Origin: Ohtaekwangia sp966211525
GTDB lineage: Bacteria; Bacteroidota; Bacteroidia; Cytophagales; Cyclobacteriaceae
Length of the DNA: 64,000 bases
Assembly: GCA_966211525.1 (NCBI GenBank)
Contig: CBIHOZ010000008.1
Location: 1-64,000, forward strand
Reading direction: 5' to 3'
Part shown: positions 37,842 to 47,800 of the stretch, piece after piece
Layout of the letters: every line of letters begins with the position of its first letter
Numbering within the stretch: position 1 is the first letter of the stretch
The notes under the pieces: generated by a model
Told to the model about the DNA's origin: nothing
The model's database searches: none
The model's input: the letters and a program-made list of their open reading frames with translations, nothing else
Program-made: the position numbers and the translations under genes

Positions 37842-38585
37842 CTACGCTACCTGGTTCAATACCTTAAAGGCCTGCTCGGGCGATGAAAGAAAAACTTTGT
37901 AGAGATCGGCTGTCGTGCCTACGTGAATTTCGTATACATCATTTTGGATTGCCGTCAGCAATTGACTTGATACTTCCGATGAAGGTATGCCACGTGTCTC
38001 ACCTCCTATATCTTTCGCCATGTCGGTGTTAACCAGTGGCGGCATCAGCTCGAAAACTTTCACAGAACTATTGGCGAGTGCATTGCGTAACACTTGCGTA
38101 TAACTATGCAACGCAGCTTTACTTGCGGAGTAAGTAGGAATAACGGCTCCGGCAGCAAACACCACAATGGAAGTAACATTGATAATAGCCGATGTTGGCT
38201 GGGCTTTCAACACCGGGAGAAGATGCTCCGTTAACCGCACGGGCGATAAGTAGTTGATCTCTATTTCTTCATGGGCTATACCAAATGTATCGCTGCCTTC
38301 ATGGAGATTATGTACATGGGCAACACCGGCATTGTTCATCAGTATGCTGAGATCACTGAACTCGTTCTTAATTCGCTTCACAAGGTTGATAACATCACTC
38401 TCCTTGGTGATATCGCAACGAATGGCGGTAACATTTTTCAAGGCCTGCGAAGCCTTCAATAACTTGTCTTCGTTTCGTCCTGTAATAATTATACGGTTGC
38501 CGAGTGCACTCAATGATTTGGCAACTTCATAGCCGATGCCGGAACCGCCTCCGGTGATCAACACTGTTCTGTTCTGGATGTTCAT
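37842..38585 (-). CDS. SDR-family oxidoreductase (DltE-like)
   Basis: This is a 247-residue protein. The ATG at 38585 (MNIQNRTVLITGGGSGIG) is chosen over 38687, which would overlap the preceding gene. The cofactor motif TGGGSGIGYEVAK, MNNAG, the Ser region NVTSIVV and the PTYSASKAA Tyr/Lys motif are present. The C-terminal LMPPLVNTDMAKD is seen in DltE/YdfG-like SDRs. It follows the next SDR after 41 bp and is likely co-transcribed with it under the TetR operator at 39533. Confidence 0.9.
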   Translation of the reverse strand: MNIQNRTVLITGGGSGIGYEVAKSLSALGNRIIITGRNEDKLLKASQALKNVTAIRCDITKESDVINLVKRIKNEFSDLSILMNNAGVAHVHNLHEGSDTFGIAHEEIEINYLSPVRLTEHLLPVLKAQPTSAIINVTSIVVFAAGAVIPTYSASKAALHSYTQVLRNALANSSVKVFELMPPLVNTDMAKDIGGETRGIPSSEVSSQLLTAIQNDVYEIHVGTTADLYKVFLSSPEQAFKVLNQVA

Positions 38586-38626
38586 ATATATATGTATAAG
38601 GTAAGTGTGAATGTACGGGAGGTATA

Positions 38627-39493
38627 CTATGCATTTGCGGATGCCGCTGCACGCTGAAAATCTGTACTGGCCGAAATTTCTTCCCATGCTTTTATTTCTG
38701 CCTCTGTCTCAACTGTCTTTTCGCGGAAGGAAGCGATAGCATCTTTACCAATAGGCAAATGCACCGGAGGATTATTACTGTTAGCCAATGCAACAATTAC
38801 CTGTGCAAACTTCGCAGGATCGCCCGGCTGATTGCCGTGCAGCTGGTGCGCGAAATCTTTCAATTGTCCAACCGTTGCAGCGTATGCATCGATGGAATTG
38901 TGCGATACTATATAAGAGTCGCTCGCGAGAAAATCGGTTGCAAATATACCCGGTGCAACAGACGTTACGTGGATGCCCAACGGCTTAACTTCCAGCGCCA
39001 GACCTTCAGATATACCTTCCACTGCAAACTTCGTTGATGCGTATAGTCCGAAACCGGGTGCCGAAGCTTTATAACCAAACAGGGAAGAGAAGTTAATGAT
39101 GTGGCCCGTTTTCGCTTGTCTCATGTGCGGCAGCAAGGCGCGGGTTACATGCAGAAGTCCAAACACATTTGTATTATACTGTTTGAATATATCTTCATCG
39201 GTTGCTTCTTCAAATGCTCCGAGGAAACCGTACCCGGCATTATTCACAAGTACATCTACGCGGCCGAAGGTTGCCAGCGCTTTCGCTATACCATCTTCCA
39301 CCTGTTGTTTGTTGGTTACATCAAGCACAACTACCAACAGGTCACTGCCTGCGCCTAACGATGCTGCGAGTTGTTCTGCATTCTTTCGCACTGTAGCAAC
39401 TACTTTATCGCCGGCACGCAGCGCTGCTTTTGCAATTTCAAAACCGAAGCCTCTTGATGCCCCGGTGATAAACCAAACCTTTTGCTTTTTCAT
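38627..39493 (-). CDS. SDR-family oxidoreductase (larger, 288 residues)
   Basis: This is a classical SDR with a C-terminal extension. TGASRGFGFEIAKA binds NADP (Arg at the third loop position). VNNAGYGF is at about 87. NFSSLFG carries the catalytic Ser, and FGLYASTKFAVEG carries Tyr/Lys. SVAPGIFATDFL follows. Length and sequence match the 'oxidoreductase, SDR family' group often induced with TetR repressors. The start codon (39493) lies 40 bp from a perfect TGACCGATCGGTCA palindrome that also precedes the TetR gene, so repression by that protein is expected. Confidence 0.9.
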   Translation of the reverse strand: MKKQKVWFITGASRGFGFEIAKAALRAGDKVVATVRKNAEQLAASLGAGSDLLVVVLDVTNKQQVEDGIAKALATFGRVDVLVNNAGYGFLGAFEEATDEDIFKQYNTNVFGLLHVTRALLPHMRQAKTGHIINFSSLFGYKASAPGFGLYASTKFAVEGISEGLALEVKPLGIHVTSVAPGIFATDFLASDSYIVSHNSIDAYAATVGQLKDFAHQLHGNQPGDPAKFAQVIVALANSNNPPVHLPIGKDAIASFREKTVETEAEIKAWEEISASTDFQRAAASANA

Positions 39494-39532
39494 TGTTTTT
39501 AATTTGTGTTGAGACTTCTTATTTGTTTACTA

Positions 39533-39554
39533 AAAATGACCGATCGGTCATTTT
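39533..39554. promoter_or_regulatory. TetR operator 1 (perfect palindrome), SDR operon promoter
   Basis: AAAATGACCGATCGGTCATT, with two further T, forms a 22-bp perfect palindrome with core TGACCGATCGGTCA at 39537-39550. It lies in the 74-bp gap between the TetR stop codon and the SDR start codon. The same core occurs upstream of the TetR gene itself. Confidence 0.85.
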
Positions 39555-39567
39555 ATGGTCAAAAAAA

Positions 39568-40155
39568 TTATGCGAGGTTGTCCTCAATTTCTTTTTTAAG
39601 CGAACGCGCAATTATTTTCATGGTTTTATTGTCGCCTGCAATGCGCGACATCATGATGCCGCCCTCAATGGTTGCAAACATCTTAATGGAAAACTCTTTG
39701 GCATCCCACGCTGCATTAAACTCTCCGCTGTCCTTTCCACTCTTTAATATAGAGTAGATCATCTTAAGCCCCGTATCCATGAACGAACATATCTTCTTCC
39801 GAATGACCGGATCGGTGTCATCTGATTCCATTCCAAAATTCAGCATAGGACAACCTCCTGTCAATGGCGGATTAACCGGATCCATGAACAGATCAATGTA
39901 GGCAAGCAATTTCTCACACGCAGACCCTTGTTTACGCAACATTGTCTCGACAGTCTTTCCCAAACGCTCTAAGTGATAATCTACAACGGCATGTGCAAGA
40001 TCTTCTTTGTCTTTAAAATGAACGTATAAACTCCCTTTCGCGAGGTTCGTAACTTCCAGGATATCGCTCATGGAAGTTCCCGCTACTCCTTTTGTATTAA
40101 AGAGTGGCGCTGCCTTGGTGATAATCAGTTCCCGGGTACGTTCGGCTTTTGTCAT
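39568..40155 (-). CDS. TetR/AcrR-family repressor
   Basis: This 195-residue regulator has an N-terminal HTH at about 8-55 (LIITKAAPLFNTKGVAGTSM, EVTNLAKGSLYVHFKDKEDL) with the typical TetR pattern, followed by a helical ligand-binding domain (LDRLGKT..., NPPLTGGCPMLNFGMESDD). The segment TGGCPMLNFG is common in the QacR/AcrR-like subgroup with a C-terminal pocket. The same 14-bp palindrome lies both upstream of its own start (40182-40195) and between its stop and the SDR operon. It therefore most likely represses itself and the SDR genes. The inducing ligand is unknown. Confidence 0.9.
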   Translation of the reverse strand: MTKAERTRELIITKAAPLFNTKGVAGTSMSDILEVTNLAKGSLYVHFKDKEDLAHAVVDYHLERLGKTVETMLRKQGSACEKLLAYIDLFMDPVNPPLTGGCPMLNFGMESDDTDPVIRKKICSFMDTGLKMIYSILKSGKDSGEFNAAWDAKEFSIKMFATIEGGIMMSRIAGDNKTMKIIARSLKKEIEDNLA

Positions 40156-40181
40156 TTCGTTTATTCAGGCACAAATATAAG

Positions 40182-40195
40182 TGACCGATCGGTCA
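40182..40195. promoter_or_regulatory. TetR operator 2 (autoregulation)
   Basis: The same perfect 14-bp palindrome TGACCGATCGGTCA as at 39537, here 26 bp upstream of the TetR ATG. The flanks differ from copy 1, so only the core is conserved, as expected for a bound site. Confidence 0.85.
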
Positions 40196-40199
40196 GTTT

Positions 40200-41140
40200 A
40201 ACGAAATGGTGTAAAAAAAGATTCACAGAAAATAGAATTCTCTCTTTTATGGGTTGGGGACACTGTTCCGCCAACCTTATTACGGTGCGCAAAGAGCTTT
40301 AAGACCAACGTTGTAACAGCGTAAAACACAATAAGTAAGGAAAGCCCTGACGGGGCCCTATTTTCTTCGATATCAGGTAAGGCATTCCCTTAGAATGCCC
40401 TGATGCAGTTGTGTAAGGAAGCCTGAAATATATATCAGGATATATAGCAAAGTATATATCAGGAGGGCTCTTTTAATCACATCATTTTTCAACAAACACG
40501 CTCCTTTTCATTAAAAAAATCTTTTTGCTCTATAATTCTTCACGGCAAGTCGCGCGGGAAGCTTGTACTGTTTTTTCGATATATATACTTTTTTGAATTT
40601 TATGTTCACCACGTGCCTCTGCATTCGCCAAGGTGAACACATGTAATAAATAGTGTGGTGATGAAAAGAAAATGAGACAGTGACCCGTCATCGGCAAGCC
40701 TATACAACACGTTCACATGCAGTTGATACACTTTTTCGGCAGGCTCGTCAGTATATATCGAATCTGAACCTTTACTACAACAAAAAAATTTACATGTGTT
40801 CAAGATAAACGTACCACCACTTTTTGCGTGACATCCCGGAGTAAAAGTAAAAATACACACCGTTCACAGATGTTTCTCCTTTCATCGATCATATCGACAC
40901 GTCTTCTATTTACTTCGGTATATAATTAACCCTGAGCTGTCCAAATATAGTCTTCATACATCTATACTTTGTCTCATCATTTTGCTTTGGGTAAAAAACT
41001 AAACATAACTCTATCGCATGTAAGCCGGTGTGGATATGAAACGGAATTACCTCTGCGCGTCAGTATAGCTTTGCATCATCAAACTTTCAATCAGCAAGGT
41101 GCTGGTGAAGAAACGAAGTGGTAACAAACTATATAAAGTG
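40200..41140. other. About 940-bp gene-free region with hairpins
   Basis: No convincing reading frame is seen on either strand. Hairpins include GGCATTC / GAATGCC (about 40383-40400). An AT-rich fold, gcctga...tcaggagggc, at about 40423-40468 is followed by ctctttta and could terminate a plus-strand transcript with no visible coding gene. Near the right end, TAGCTTTG (41066-41073) fits the Bacteroidota -7 box TAnnTTTG and lies about 70 bp before the beta-helix gene's ATG. A -33 TTTG partner was not clear. Confidence 0.4.
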
Positions 41141-43612
41141 ATGAAAGCAAGAACGATGTTGAAAATTGTCTTAGTGGTGGTTGTGTCTCTTATTGCTCGT
41201 CTTTCATGGGCGCAAGGTTGTAATTGTAAATACACTGTAGGACTGACGGAGACGAATGTGGATGGAAAGGCTTTATCGATCCAGCCCGGGGATGTTATCT
41301 GTATACAAGCAGGTAACAGAAGTGTATTGAGATTCTCAAATATAGTAGGTACTGCAGCGAAACCCGTTATAATAAAGAACTGCGGTGGAGTAGCAAATAT
41401 AGAGAATACAGATAAGAGCTATGCTGTGTGGTTTTCAGCAAGCCGTTACTTCCGCGTAACAGGAACCGGAGATGCTGCAAGCAACTATGGTATACGCGCG
41501 AAGACTTCTAAATCAGGATCAAATGCATTTGTAGTAACAGATCTGAGCTCTGATGTTGAAGTAGATCACGTAGAAGTAGCCGGTGCTGGTTTCTCCGGTA
41601 TCATGGCGAAAACAGATCCACGCTGCGATCTGACTGCAAACCGCGGTGTATTTACCATGTATAATGTTATTATACACGAAAACTACGTGCACGATGTGAC
41701 TGGCGAAGGTATGTATATCGGTAACTCTTTCTATAACGGATGGACTGGTAACACTTCCTGCACGGGCACAACGCTTTATCCTCACGACATCATTGGTTGT
41801 AAAGTATATAAGAACATCATCAAACGTACAGGCTGCGAAGCTATTCAGGTTGGTACGGCATCATCTGGTTGCGAGATATATAATAATGATATAGAACTTT
41901 TCGGACAGGATCCATTCGCTAACTACCAAAACAACGGTGTTCAGATCGGACTTGGTACCGGTGGTAAAATGTATAACAACATCATCAAAAATGGTCCTGG
42001 CAATGGTATAATTGTACAAGGTAAAGGTGATAACATTATCTACAACAACGTTATCATCGGTGCAGGCAGCAACGGTATATATTGTGATGACGCCACAACC
42101 AGCGGTACACTCGGCTCAGGTTTCTCTTTCATCAACAACACAATCATCGCTCCGGGTGGTGATGGTTTGAAGATCGCAGCAGAACGCGTAGCCATGAACC
42201 ACTTCATCAACAACATCATTATCAAGCCAGGTACAGGTGTATATGTAAACAAAGCTCCTGCTACAGTGAAAATGGAAGAAGTGAACAACTACTATAGCGC
42301 AAACATTGCTGATGCGAAATTTGTAAACGCTGCTTCAAACGACTATCACTTGCTTACAACATCACCAGCGCTGAACAAAGGTACTGCAACATCAACATAC
42401 GGTGTAACGTTCGACTTCGACAGCAAAGCAAGACCTGCCGGTGGTGTATATGATATCGGTGCATTTGAACTACAGGCTGCCGGCAACGCACTGCCTACTG
42501 TAAACGCAGGCACTGACAAGACGATAACACTTCCTACAGCAACTGTATCACTCACCGGAACTGCAAGCGACTCTGACGGATCTATAGCATCCTATAGCTG
42601 GACAAAACAAAGCGGTGGCGCGGCTACACTAACAAATGCTACTACTGCTACGCTTACTGCTTCTGCACTGGTTGCTGGTACATATACCTTCAGACTTACT
42701 GTTACGGACAATGCTGGTGCCTCTGCGTATGACGATATAGTTGTAACGGTGAACAGTGCCGCGAAACCTCCTGTAACAACAGCAACTCCGATCTTCCGAA
42801 TTAACACTGGTGGTGTAGCAATCAGCGCAAGTCCTATCAACTGGACAGCCGATACACAAGCTGGTAAGTCTCAATACCTGGATGCTGCGAGCGCAAACTA
42901 TACTGCCGGTGGTTCAAGCTGGACAGGTACTAACACAACAGGCGCACCTAACAACCTGTTTGGTCCTAACCGCTACTCTCCTACTTACGGTGGTACTACT
43001 ATGGAATGGAACTTCCCGGTGCAAAGCGGAACTTACCAGGTAAATTTATACTTCGCTGAGACACCTTATTCAGGTGGTGTAAAGACAGCCGGTGCACGTG
43101 TGTTCCATATCAACGCAGAGGGTACACGCAAAGTAAGCAACATCGATATATATGCTGAAGCAGGTATGAACGCACTGAAGAAGCAATTTGAAATAACCGT
43201 AACGGATGGTACACTGGATCTGGACTTCGTTCGCTCAGTAGGCAATCCACAGGTAAACGGTATCGAGATCGTAGCATTAACAACACAAACTACTACAACG
43301 GCACGTACAGCTTCTGGAGAAGACGAGTTTGAGACAACAGAAGAGACGACCGAAGAAACTACTGCAGTTGCTTCTGTACAGGCTAGTCCGAATCCTTTCA
43401 CCGACAGACTGAACCTGACGTTGACTGCTCAAAGCGAGAATGTTTCAATTGCCCTGCAGGATATGAATGGTTATACAGTTCTGGAAGATGTACAACATGA
43501 TGTATCTGAGATCAACCTTGACTTCGGTACTACCAGACTTCCTGCCGGTATATATATACTGACTGTAAATGCAGACGGTAAAGTTGCCAAGCAACGTGTG
43601 ATCAAGCGATAA
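41141..43612 (+). CDS. Secreted beta-helix protein with PKD, malectin and T9SS domains
   Basis: This is an 823-residue protein. The ATG at 41141 (MKARTMLKIVLVVVVSLI) gives a signal peptide, whereas a GTG at 41099 would not. Residues about 35-440 form a right-handed parallel beta-helix of the pectate-lyase/NosD type (repeats such as NNVIIGAGSNGIYCDD, FINNTIIAPGGDGLKIA). A PKD-like domain (about 455-545), a malectin domain (about 560-735; INTGGVAISASPINWTADT, YQVNLYFAETPYSGG) and an acidic linker rich in Glu/Thr follow. The C-terminal domain (VQASPNPFTDRLNLTLTAQ to GIYILTVNADGKVAKQRVIKR) is a type A T9SS sorting signal. The protein is exported by type IX secretion. The substrate is probably a polysaccharide, but no lyase residues were identified. 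Confidence 0.88.
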   Translation: MKARTMLKIVLVVVVSLIARLSWAQGCNCKYTVGLTETNVDGKALSIQPGDVICIQAGNRSVLRFSNIVGTAAKPVIIKNCGGVANIENTDKSYAVWFSASRYFRVTGTGDAASNYGIRAKTSKSGSNAFVVTDLSSDVEVDHVEVAGAGFSGIMAKTDPRCDLTANRGVFTMYNVIIHENYVHDVTGEGMYIGNSFYNGWTGNTSCTGTTLYPHDIIGCKVYKNIIKRTGCEAIQVGTASSGCEIYNNDIELFGQDPFANYQNNGVQIGLGTGGKMYNNIIKNGPGNGIIVQGKGDNIIYNNVIIGAGSNGIYCDDATTSGTLGSGFSFINNTIIAPGGDGLKIAAERVAMNHFINNIIIKPGTGVYVNKAPATVKMEEVNNYYSANIADAKFVNAASNDYHLLTTSPALNKGTATSTYGVTFDFDSKARPAGGVYDIGAFELQAAGNALPTVNAGTDKTITLPTATVSLTGTASDSDGSIASYSWTKQSGGAATLTNATTATLTASALVAGTYTFRLTVTDNAGASAYDDIVVTVNSAAKPPVTTATPIFRINTGGVAISASPINWTADTQAGKSQYLDAASANYTAGGSSWTGTNTTGAPNNLFGPNRYSPTYGGTTMEWNFPVQSGTYQVNLYFAETPYSGGVKTAGARVFHINAEGTRKVSNIDIYAEAGMNALKKQFEITVTDGTLDLDFVRSVGNPQVNGIEIVALTTQTTTTARTASGEDEFETTEETTEETTAVASVQASPNPFTDRLNLTLTAQSENVSIALQDMNGYTVLEDVQHDVSEINLDFGTTRLPAGIYILTVNADGKVAKQRVIKR

Positions 43613-43640
43613 TTTTGATAGTTACTTTTTCCTAACCAAC

Positions 43641-43667
43641 AGGGGCCGTCTCACAAGGACGGTCTCT
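43641..43667 (+). terminator. Terminator of the beta-helix gene
   Basis: A stem of about 10 pairs (AGGGGCCGTC with GGACGGTCTCT, including two wobbles) and a short loop. It is followed on the plus strand by tgttttat. It lies 28 bp after the stop codon. Confidence 0.7.
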
Positions 43668-43675
43668 TGTTTTAT

Positions 43676-43711
43676 AAAAAAAAGAAGAGCGCGATGTCTC
43701 TTCTTTTTTTT
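43676..43711. terminator. Second terminator, AT-rich hairpin
   Basis: AAAAAAAAGAAGAG (43676-43689) and CTCTTCTTTTTTT (43698-43711) with an 8-nt loop. A and T runs on both sides make it suitable for either strand. It probably serves the GDPD gene, which ends at 43731 on the minus strand. Confidence 0.8.
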
Positions 43712-43730
43712 ATAGAGTATAAAGTAATTC

Positions 43731-44771
43731 TTATTGTTTCACCATCGAGAGCAGCAGCTCCGGTTCGTTGGTAGTGATGAAGTCTACATCTTGTTTAAGC
43801 AACTCTTCCAGCACCGGTTTATCATTTACAGTCCACACGTTGATCGTTAGCTTTCTGTTCTTAGCATCCGCCAACCACTCCGGATTTTTTTGCAATACAC
43901 TGAAGTGATAGTCCAGTCCATACAAATTATCAGCAGCCAGTTCAGCCGGTGTCTTGTCTCCTTTCAGGTACGCAGCGCGTGCATACGGAGCGAGCTTCAT
44001 TACTTCCTTGCATACATCGTAATCGAAACTGATATAGTCTACCCATGCCTGTGCCTGAAGCTTCTCTACCAGTGTTATAATTTTATGCGTTAATGCAAGC
44101 GAGCCTTCTTTGCCCAGCTCGGATGGTTTTATCTCGAGGATGAGTTTCGTTTTATTCTGATTCATACCTGCTTTGAGATAATTTTCAAGTGTCGGCAGTG
44201 ACTCACCGTTTGAAAGCTTCAACGCCAGCAGGTCACGTGAATTGGTTTTGGCGATTGATATACCTTGTATGGATGCATCGTGGTTAATTACCGGAAGTGA
44301 GTCGGCAGACATGTGTACATCAAATTCACTTCCTTCACACCCCAGTGCTATAGCGTGATTCAAAGCAGCAATAGAATTTTCAGTTGCCCCCGTATTCTTC
44401 CAGGCACCACGATGTGCGATCACCTTGTTTCGAATAAAATCATCCTTAATAATTCTGAATGTACCAGTCTCTTCTCCGGAAGCCGTCTTCACAGTAATGC
44501 GAAGGTCTGCATACGTTGTCCCCGCCTTCAGTTTTTCCGGACGAACAGACAACTGGTAGTCTTTACTGATTTTGAATGCAGCCTGGTTCTCGCCAGACCA
44601 GGTAACCGATTTTATCACGCCACTTCGAAGTTTTACATAACCAATCGTCTGCGTATTCTTGCTCCATGTATAGCCCGTCAGGTAAACAGTAGCCTGACCG
44701 TTGGGCTGTGCCATGCAATAGCTGCTAACCAGCGTCATCAGCCCCAGCACGAGCATAAGTATCCTTCTCAT
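43731..44771 (-). CDS. Exported glycerophosphodiester phosphodiesterase
   Basis: This is a 346-residue protein. The ATG at 44771 gives a signal peptide (MRRILMLVLGLMTLVSSYCMAQ). An Ig-like region (about 25-105) precedes the GDPD TIM barrel: VIAHRGAWKNTGATENS, EFDVHMSADSLPVINHD, LILEIKPSE and VNVWTVND-type ending (INVWTVNDKPVLEELL). The His, Glu and Asp of these motifs form the metal-dependent active site that releases glycerol-3-phosphate from deacylated phospholipids. It follows the Oar-like receptor after 42 bp. The pair may take up and process phosphate- or lipid-derived compounds. Confidence 0.9.
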   Translation of the reverse strand: MRRILMLVLGLMTLVSSYCMAQPNGQATVYLTGYTWSKNTQTIGYVKLRSGVIKSVTWSGENQAAFKISKDYQLSVRPEKLKAGTTYADLRITVKTASGEETGTFRIIKDDFIRNKVIAHRGAWKNTGATENSIAALNHAIALGCEGSEFDVHMSADSLPVINHDASIQGISIAKTNSRDLLALKLSNGESLPTLENYLKAGMNQNKTKLILEIKPSELGKEGSLALTHKIITLVEKLQAQAWVDYISFDYDVCKEVMKLAPYARAAYLKGDKTPAELAADNLYGLDYHFSVLQKNPEWLADAKNRKLTINVWTVNDKPVLEELLKQDVDFITTNEPELLLSMVKQ

Positions 44772-44813
44772 AAATAAATTGTTAATTAAGAACATAAGGT
44801 AAATCTATCTGTC

Positions 44814-47800
44814 TTAAAATCCATACCGTACACCAATCTGTACCTGGAACGGATTGCCCGATGGGGTAACAACACCGGTATTTGGATTCACGTCATAGTT
44901 GAAGTTCTTGGTTGCCGTATCGAAGCTTCGTAACGTATATAGATTCTGCTTGCCCAACGTCTCTGTTGTTCCCCACTTTTTATTCAGCATGTTGGCCACA
45001 TTAAATATATCTGCGGATATTTCAAGTGTTTGTGTACGAAATGTTTTGAATCGCTTGACAACGCGCAGATCCCACACACCAAAAAATCCGTTTTCACCGC
45101 CATTGCGTTCCGCTATATTTCCAAAGCTTCTGCGGATATAGTCTTTGAGCCCTTCGTCTGCGTTGGGATTGTCCAATATAGCCGTGATACCGGTTTTATA
45201 CTTCTCTGCGACAGCCGGGTCGTTCGGATCAAATACATAGGCAAGATCATTGGAATTTACAAAGTCACCATTCGGATTACCGGATACCGCCAGCGAATAA
45301 CGGGTGCCTCCTATACCGGAATAACGTACACCAATACTAACGCCCCAAAGCGTTGGAAGTGTACCATAGAAAACAACTTTATTTCTGAACTGATTATCCG
45401 AGTACGTCATACGACTCAGGTCACGCGGATCGTCTTTCACCATTAACGACAATGTAGCCGAGTTTGCAACGTTACCGTTATACGAAGTATTATCGCGCAC
45501 ATCATTCCAGGTATAGCTTACTGTAATTTCACCATCCTTGAAATAACGGAACGTAGCATCGGCCACGGCAGCAAAGTGATTTACCTTGCCTTCGCTCGTA
45601 AGTTCCAGTACACGCCCTACACGGGTAGTCTTGCGGCCCTGCATCCAGTCTGTTGAACCATTCGCAGGATTAATTGCACTTTCGGGTACATATACACCTC
45701 GACCGCCTTCATTGCTCAAACGGAAGTATGGATTGTCAGCCATGTTACGATCTACATACATATAGTTATTACGTCCTAAACTTGCAAAGACGCTTACGCC
45801 CATCTTGAAACGATCGTTGAAGATTCTGTTATACGATGCATTGGCTTTATAGATAACCGGCACCTTTACGTCTTCTGCATTCATGTTGATCGTAGCGAGG
45901 CGTGGCACACCATCCAGGTTAAACAACTCGCTGCCCGGTGCTGTTGAGGGATTCTCGCGATAGCCTATGAAATTGGGTACGGGTACATTTGCGCCTTGTA
46001 TATCAACCGATAGTACTTTTGTTCCATCAAACAACATGTTGTTGATCATCGCATAATTGTTGATGTCCGATCCAAATATACCGGCACCGATTCGAATGAA
46101 GTCCCGTTGCTGTTCATGAACATCCCAGGTAAACTGTACCCGTGGCTGAAGCTGGAATGTAGACAAACCATTGTCGGTACGAAGTCCCAAGTCTTCATAT
46201 ACAATCTCGTTAAAGTTTGCTTTGTTGATGTAGTTGGAATAGTCAGCACGCAATCCCAGTAACATGTCCAGCCCCGGAGCAAGCCCCGTTTGCATTTGTG
46301 CATATATACCGGTATTCAGAATATTTTGCTTTACACTATGATCATCCGACAAGGCAATTTCGCGTGCATAACGATATGGTTTCAGGTTATTGAAATTATC
46401 AAGTCCTGTAAAATAGTAACGGCCGTTCATCTCACTTCCATAGAGAGAGTTGAGATGGCTATACATCAGGTCTATACCAAATGTAAAATTGATCTTGTCG
46501 GTATTGTAATACAGGTTATCCACCAGTTGGATTACGTTATTGTAAAAGTGTTCAGGCGAATACCGCTGGCCGCCCAGCTGAATCGTAGTATATACGGTCT
46601 TGTCGTTTACAACGGAACCAACACGTTCTACAATCGCGCGCGGTATATTTTGTGACGGCAATTGCGATCCGGGCGTTGACTCTTCCAAGGTATACAGGTA
46701 CTGCAATTTCAACTCATTGGTAATACGCGGATTTACCGAAGTACGAAGCGTAGCCAGGATACTGTTGTCGATTGACTTCACATCGCCATATACTTCATAC
46801 AGATTTATACTGCTGTTGTCATCGAGTCCCAGGTTGTTCATATCATACACGAAGTTATCCCGGATCGTCAACAGATTGTTTTCATTTAACTGCCAGTCGA
46901 CACGGGCGAATACAGCATCCGTACCGCGCTTCTTATCAAATGAACCGAACTGCGGTGAGTTTGCTACACCATATTTACTGCGTGCTATCGACAGGTACTG
47001 ATCAAGCGATGCCTGCGTGACGTTAAGACGCGCTTCATCTGCCGGAGATTTTATATCGGCTATCTGCAACGGGCGCGAGTCGGCCTGGTGATCCCACACT
47101 ACGAAGAAGTGCGCTTTGTCTTTTACAATCGGACCTCCCAATGAAAATCCATATTGATATGTGGAGAATTCAACATCGCGTTTATTACCGCGAATATCAT
47201 AGCGACTGGACAACCAGTTTGTACGCATATAGTTAAAGATACTTCCGCTAAATGTATTCGTTCCGGATTTCGTAACGGTACTTACTGTACCGCCACCACT
47301 CCTCCCGTAGGTAACATCATATTGGTTAGTAACCACGTTGAACTCGCGCACCGCTTCCATCGAAATGGAGTACGGGCCACCGTTCCGATTGGTAGTACCG
47401 CCCGAAGTCGGATTTTTAGCCGTCATACCGTCAATGGTAAAGTTAACGGATGAAGCAAGCTGTCCCGCTATATTTCCGCCTCGACTTAGCGGAGAGAGAT
47501 CAATGAGCGTGGTAAAATTTCTTCCGTTCACCGGTAACTTGGCTATATCACGTGCCGTTACAGAAGTGGCCGCACCAAAATTACCTACCTGGTTTTGCAG
47601 GGAAGAAGCACTGACTTCCACTGCTTCCAACGTTTCCGAAGAAGATTTCAACTGTACATCTATACGCAGAATGTCGCCCTGGTTGAGCGCATAGCCTGTA
47701 CGTTTTTCAGTTGCAAAACCGAGCGAAGATATATCGATGGAATAAGGTCCTCCTAACGGAAGTTGCTTGAATGTAAATTCACCGTTGGCATTGGTTGCCG

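Noticed and set aside
40606..40860. 84-residue minus-strand frame in the 940-bp gap
   Set aside because: The Cys/Phe/Thr-rich translation has no domain-like pattern, and no promoter or terminator fits it.
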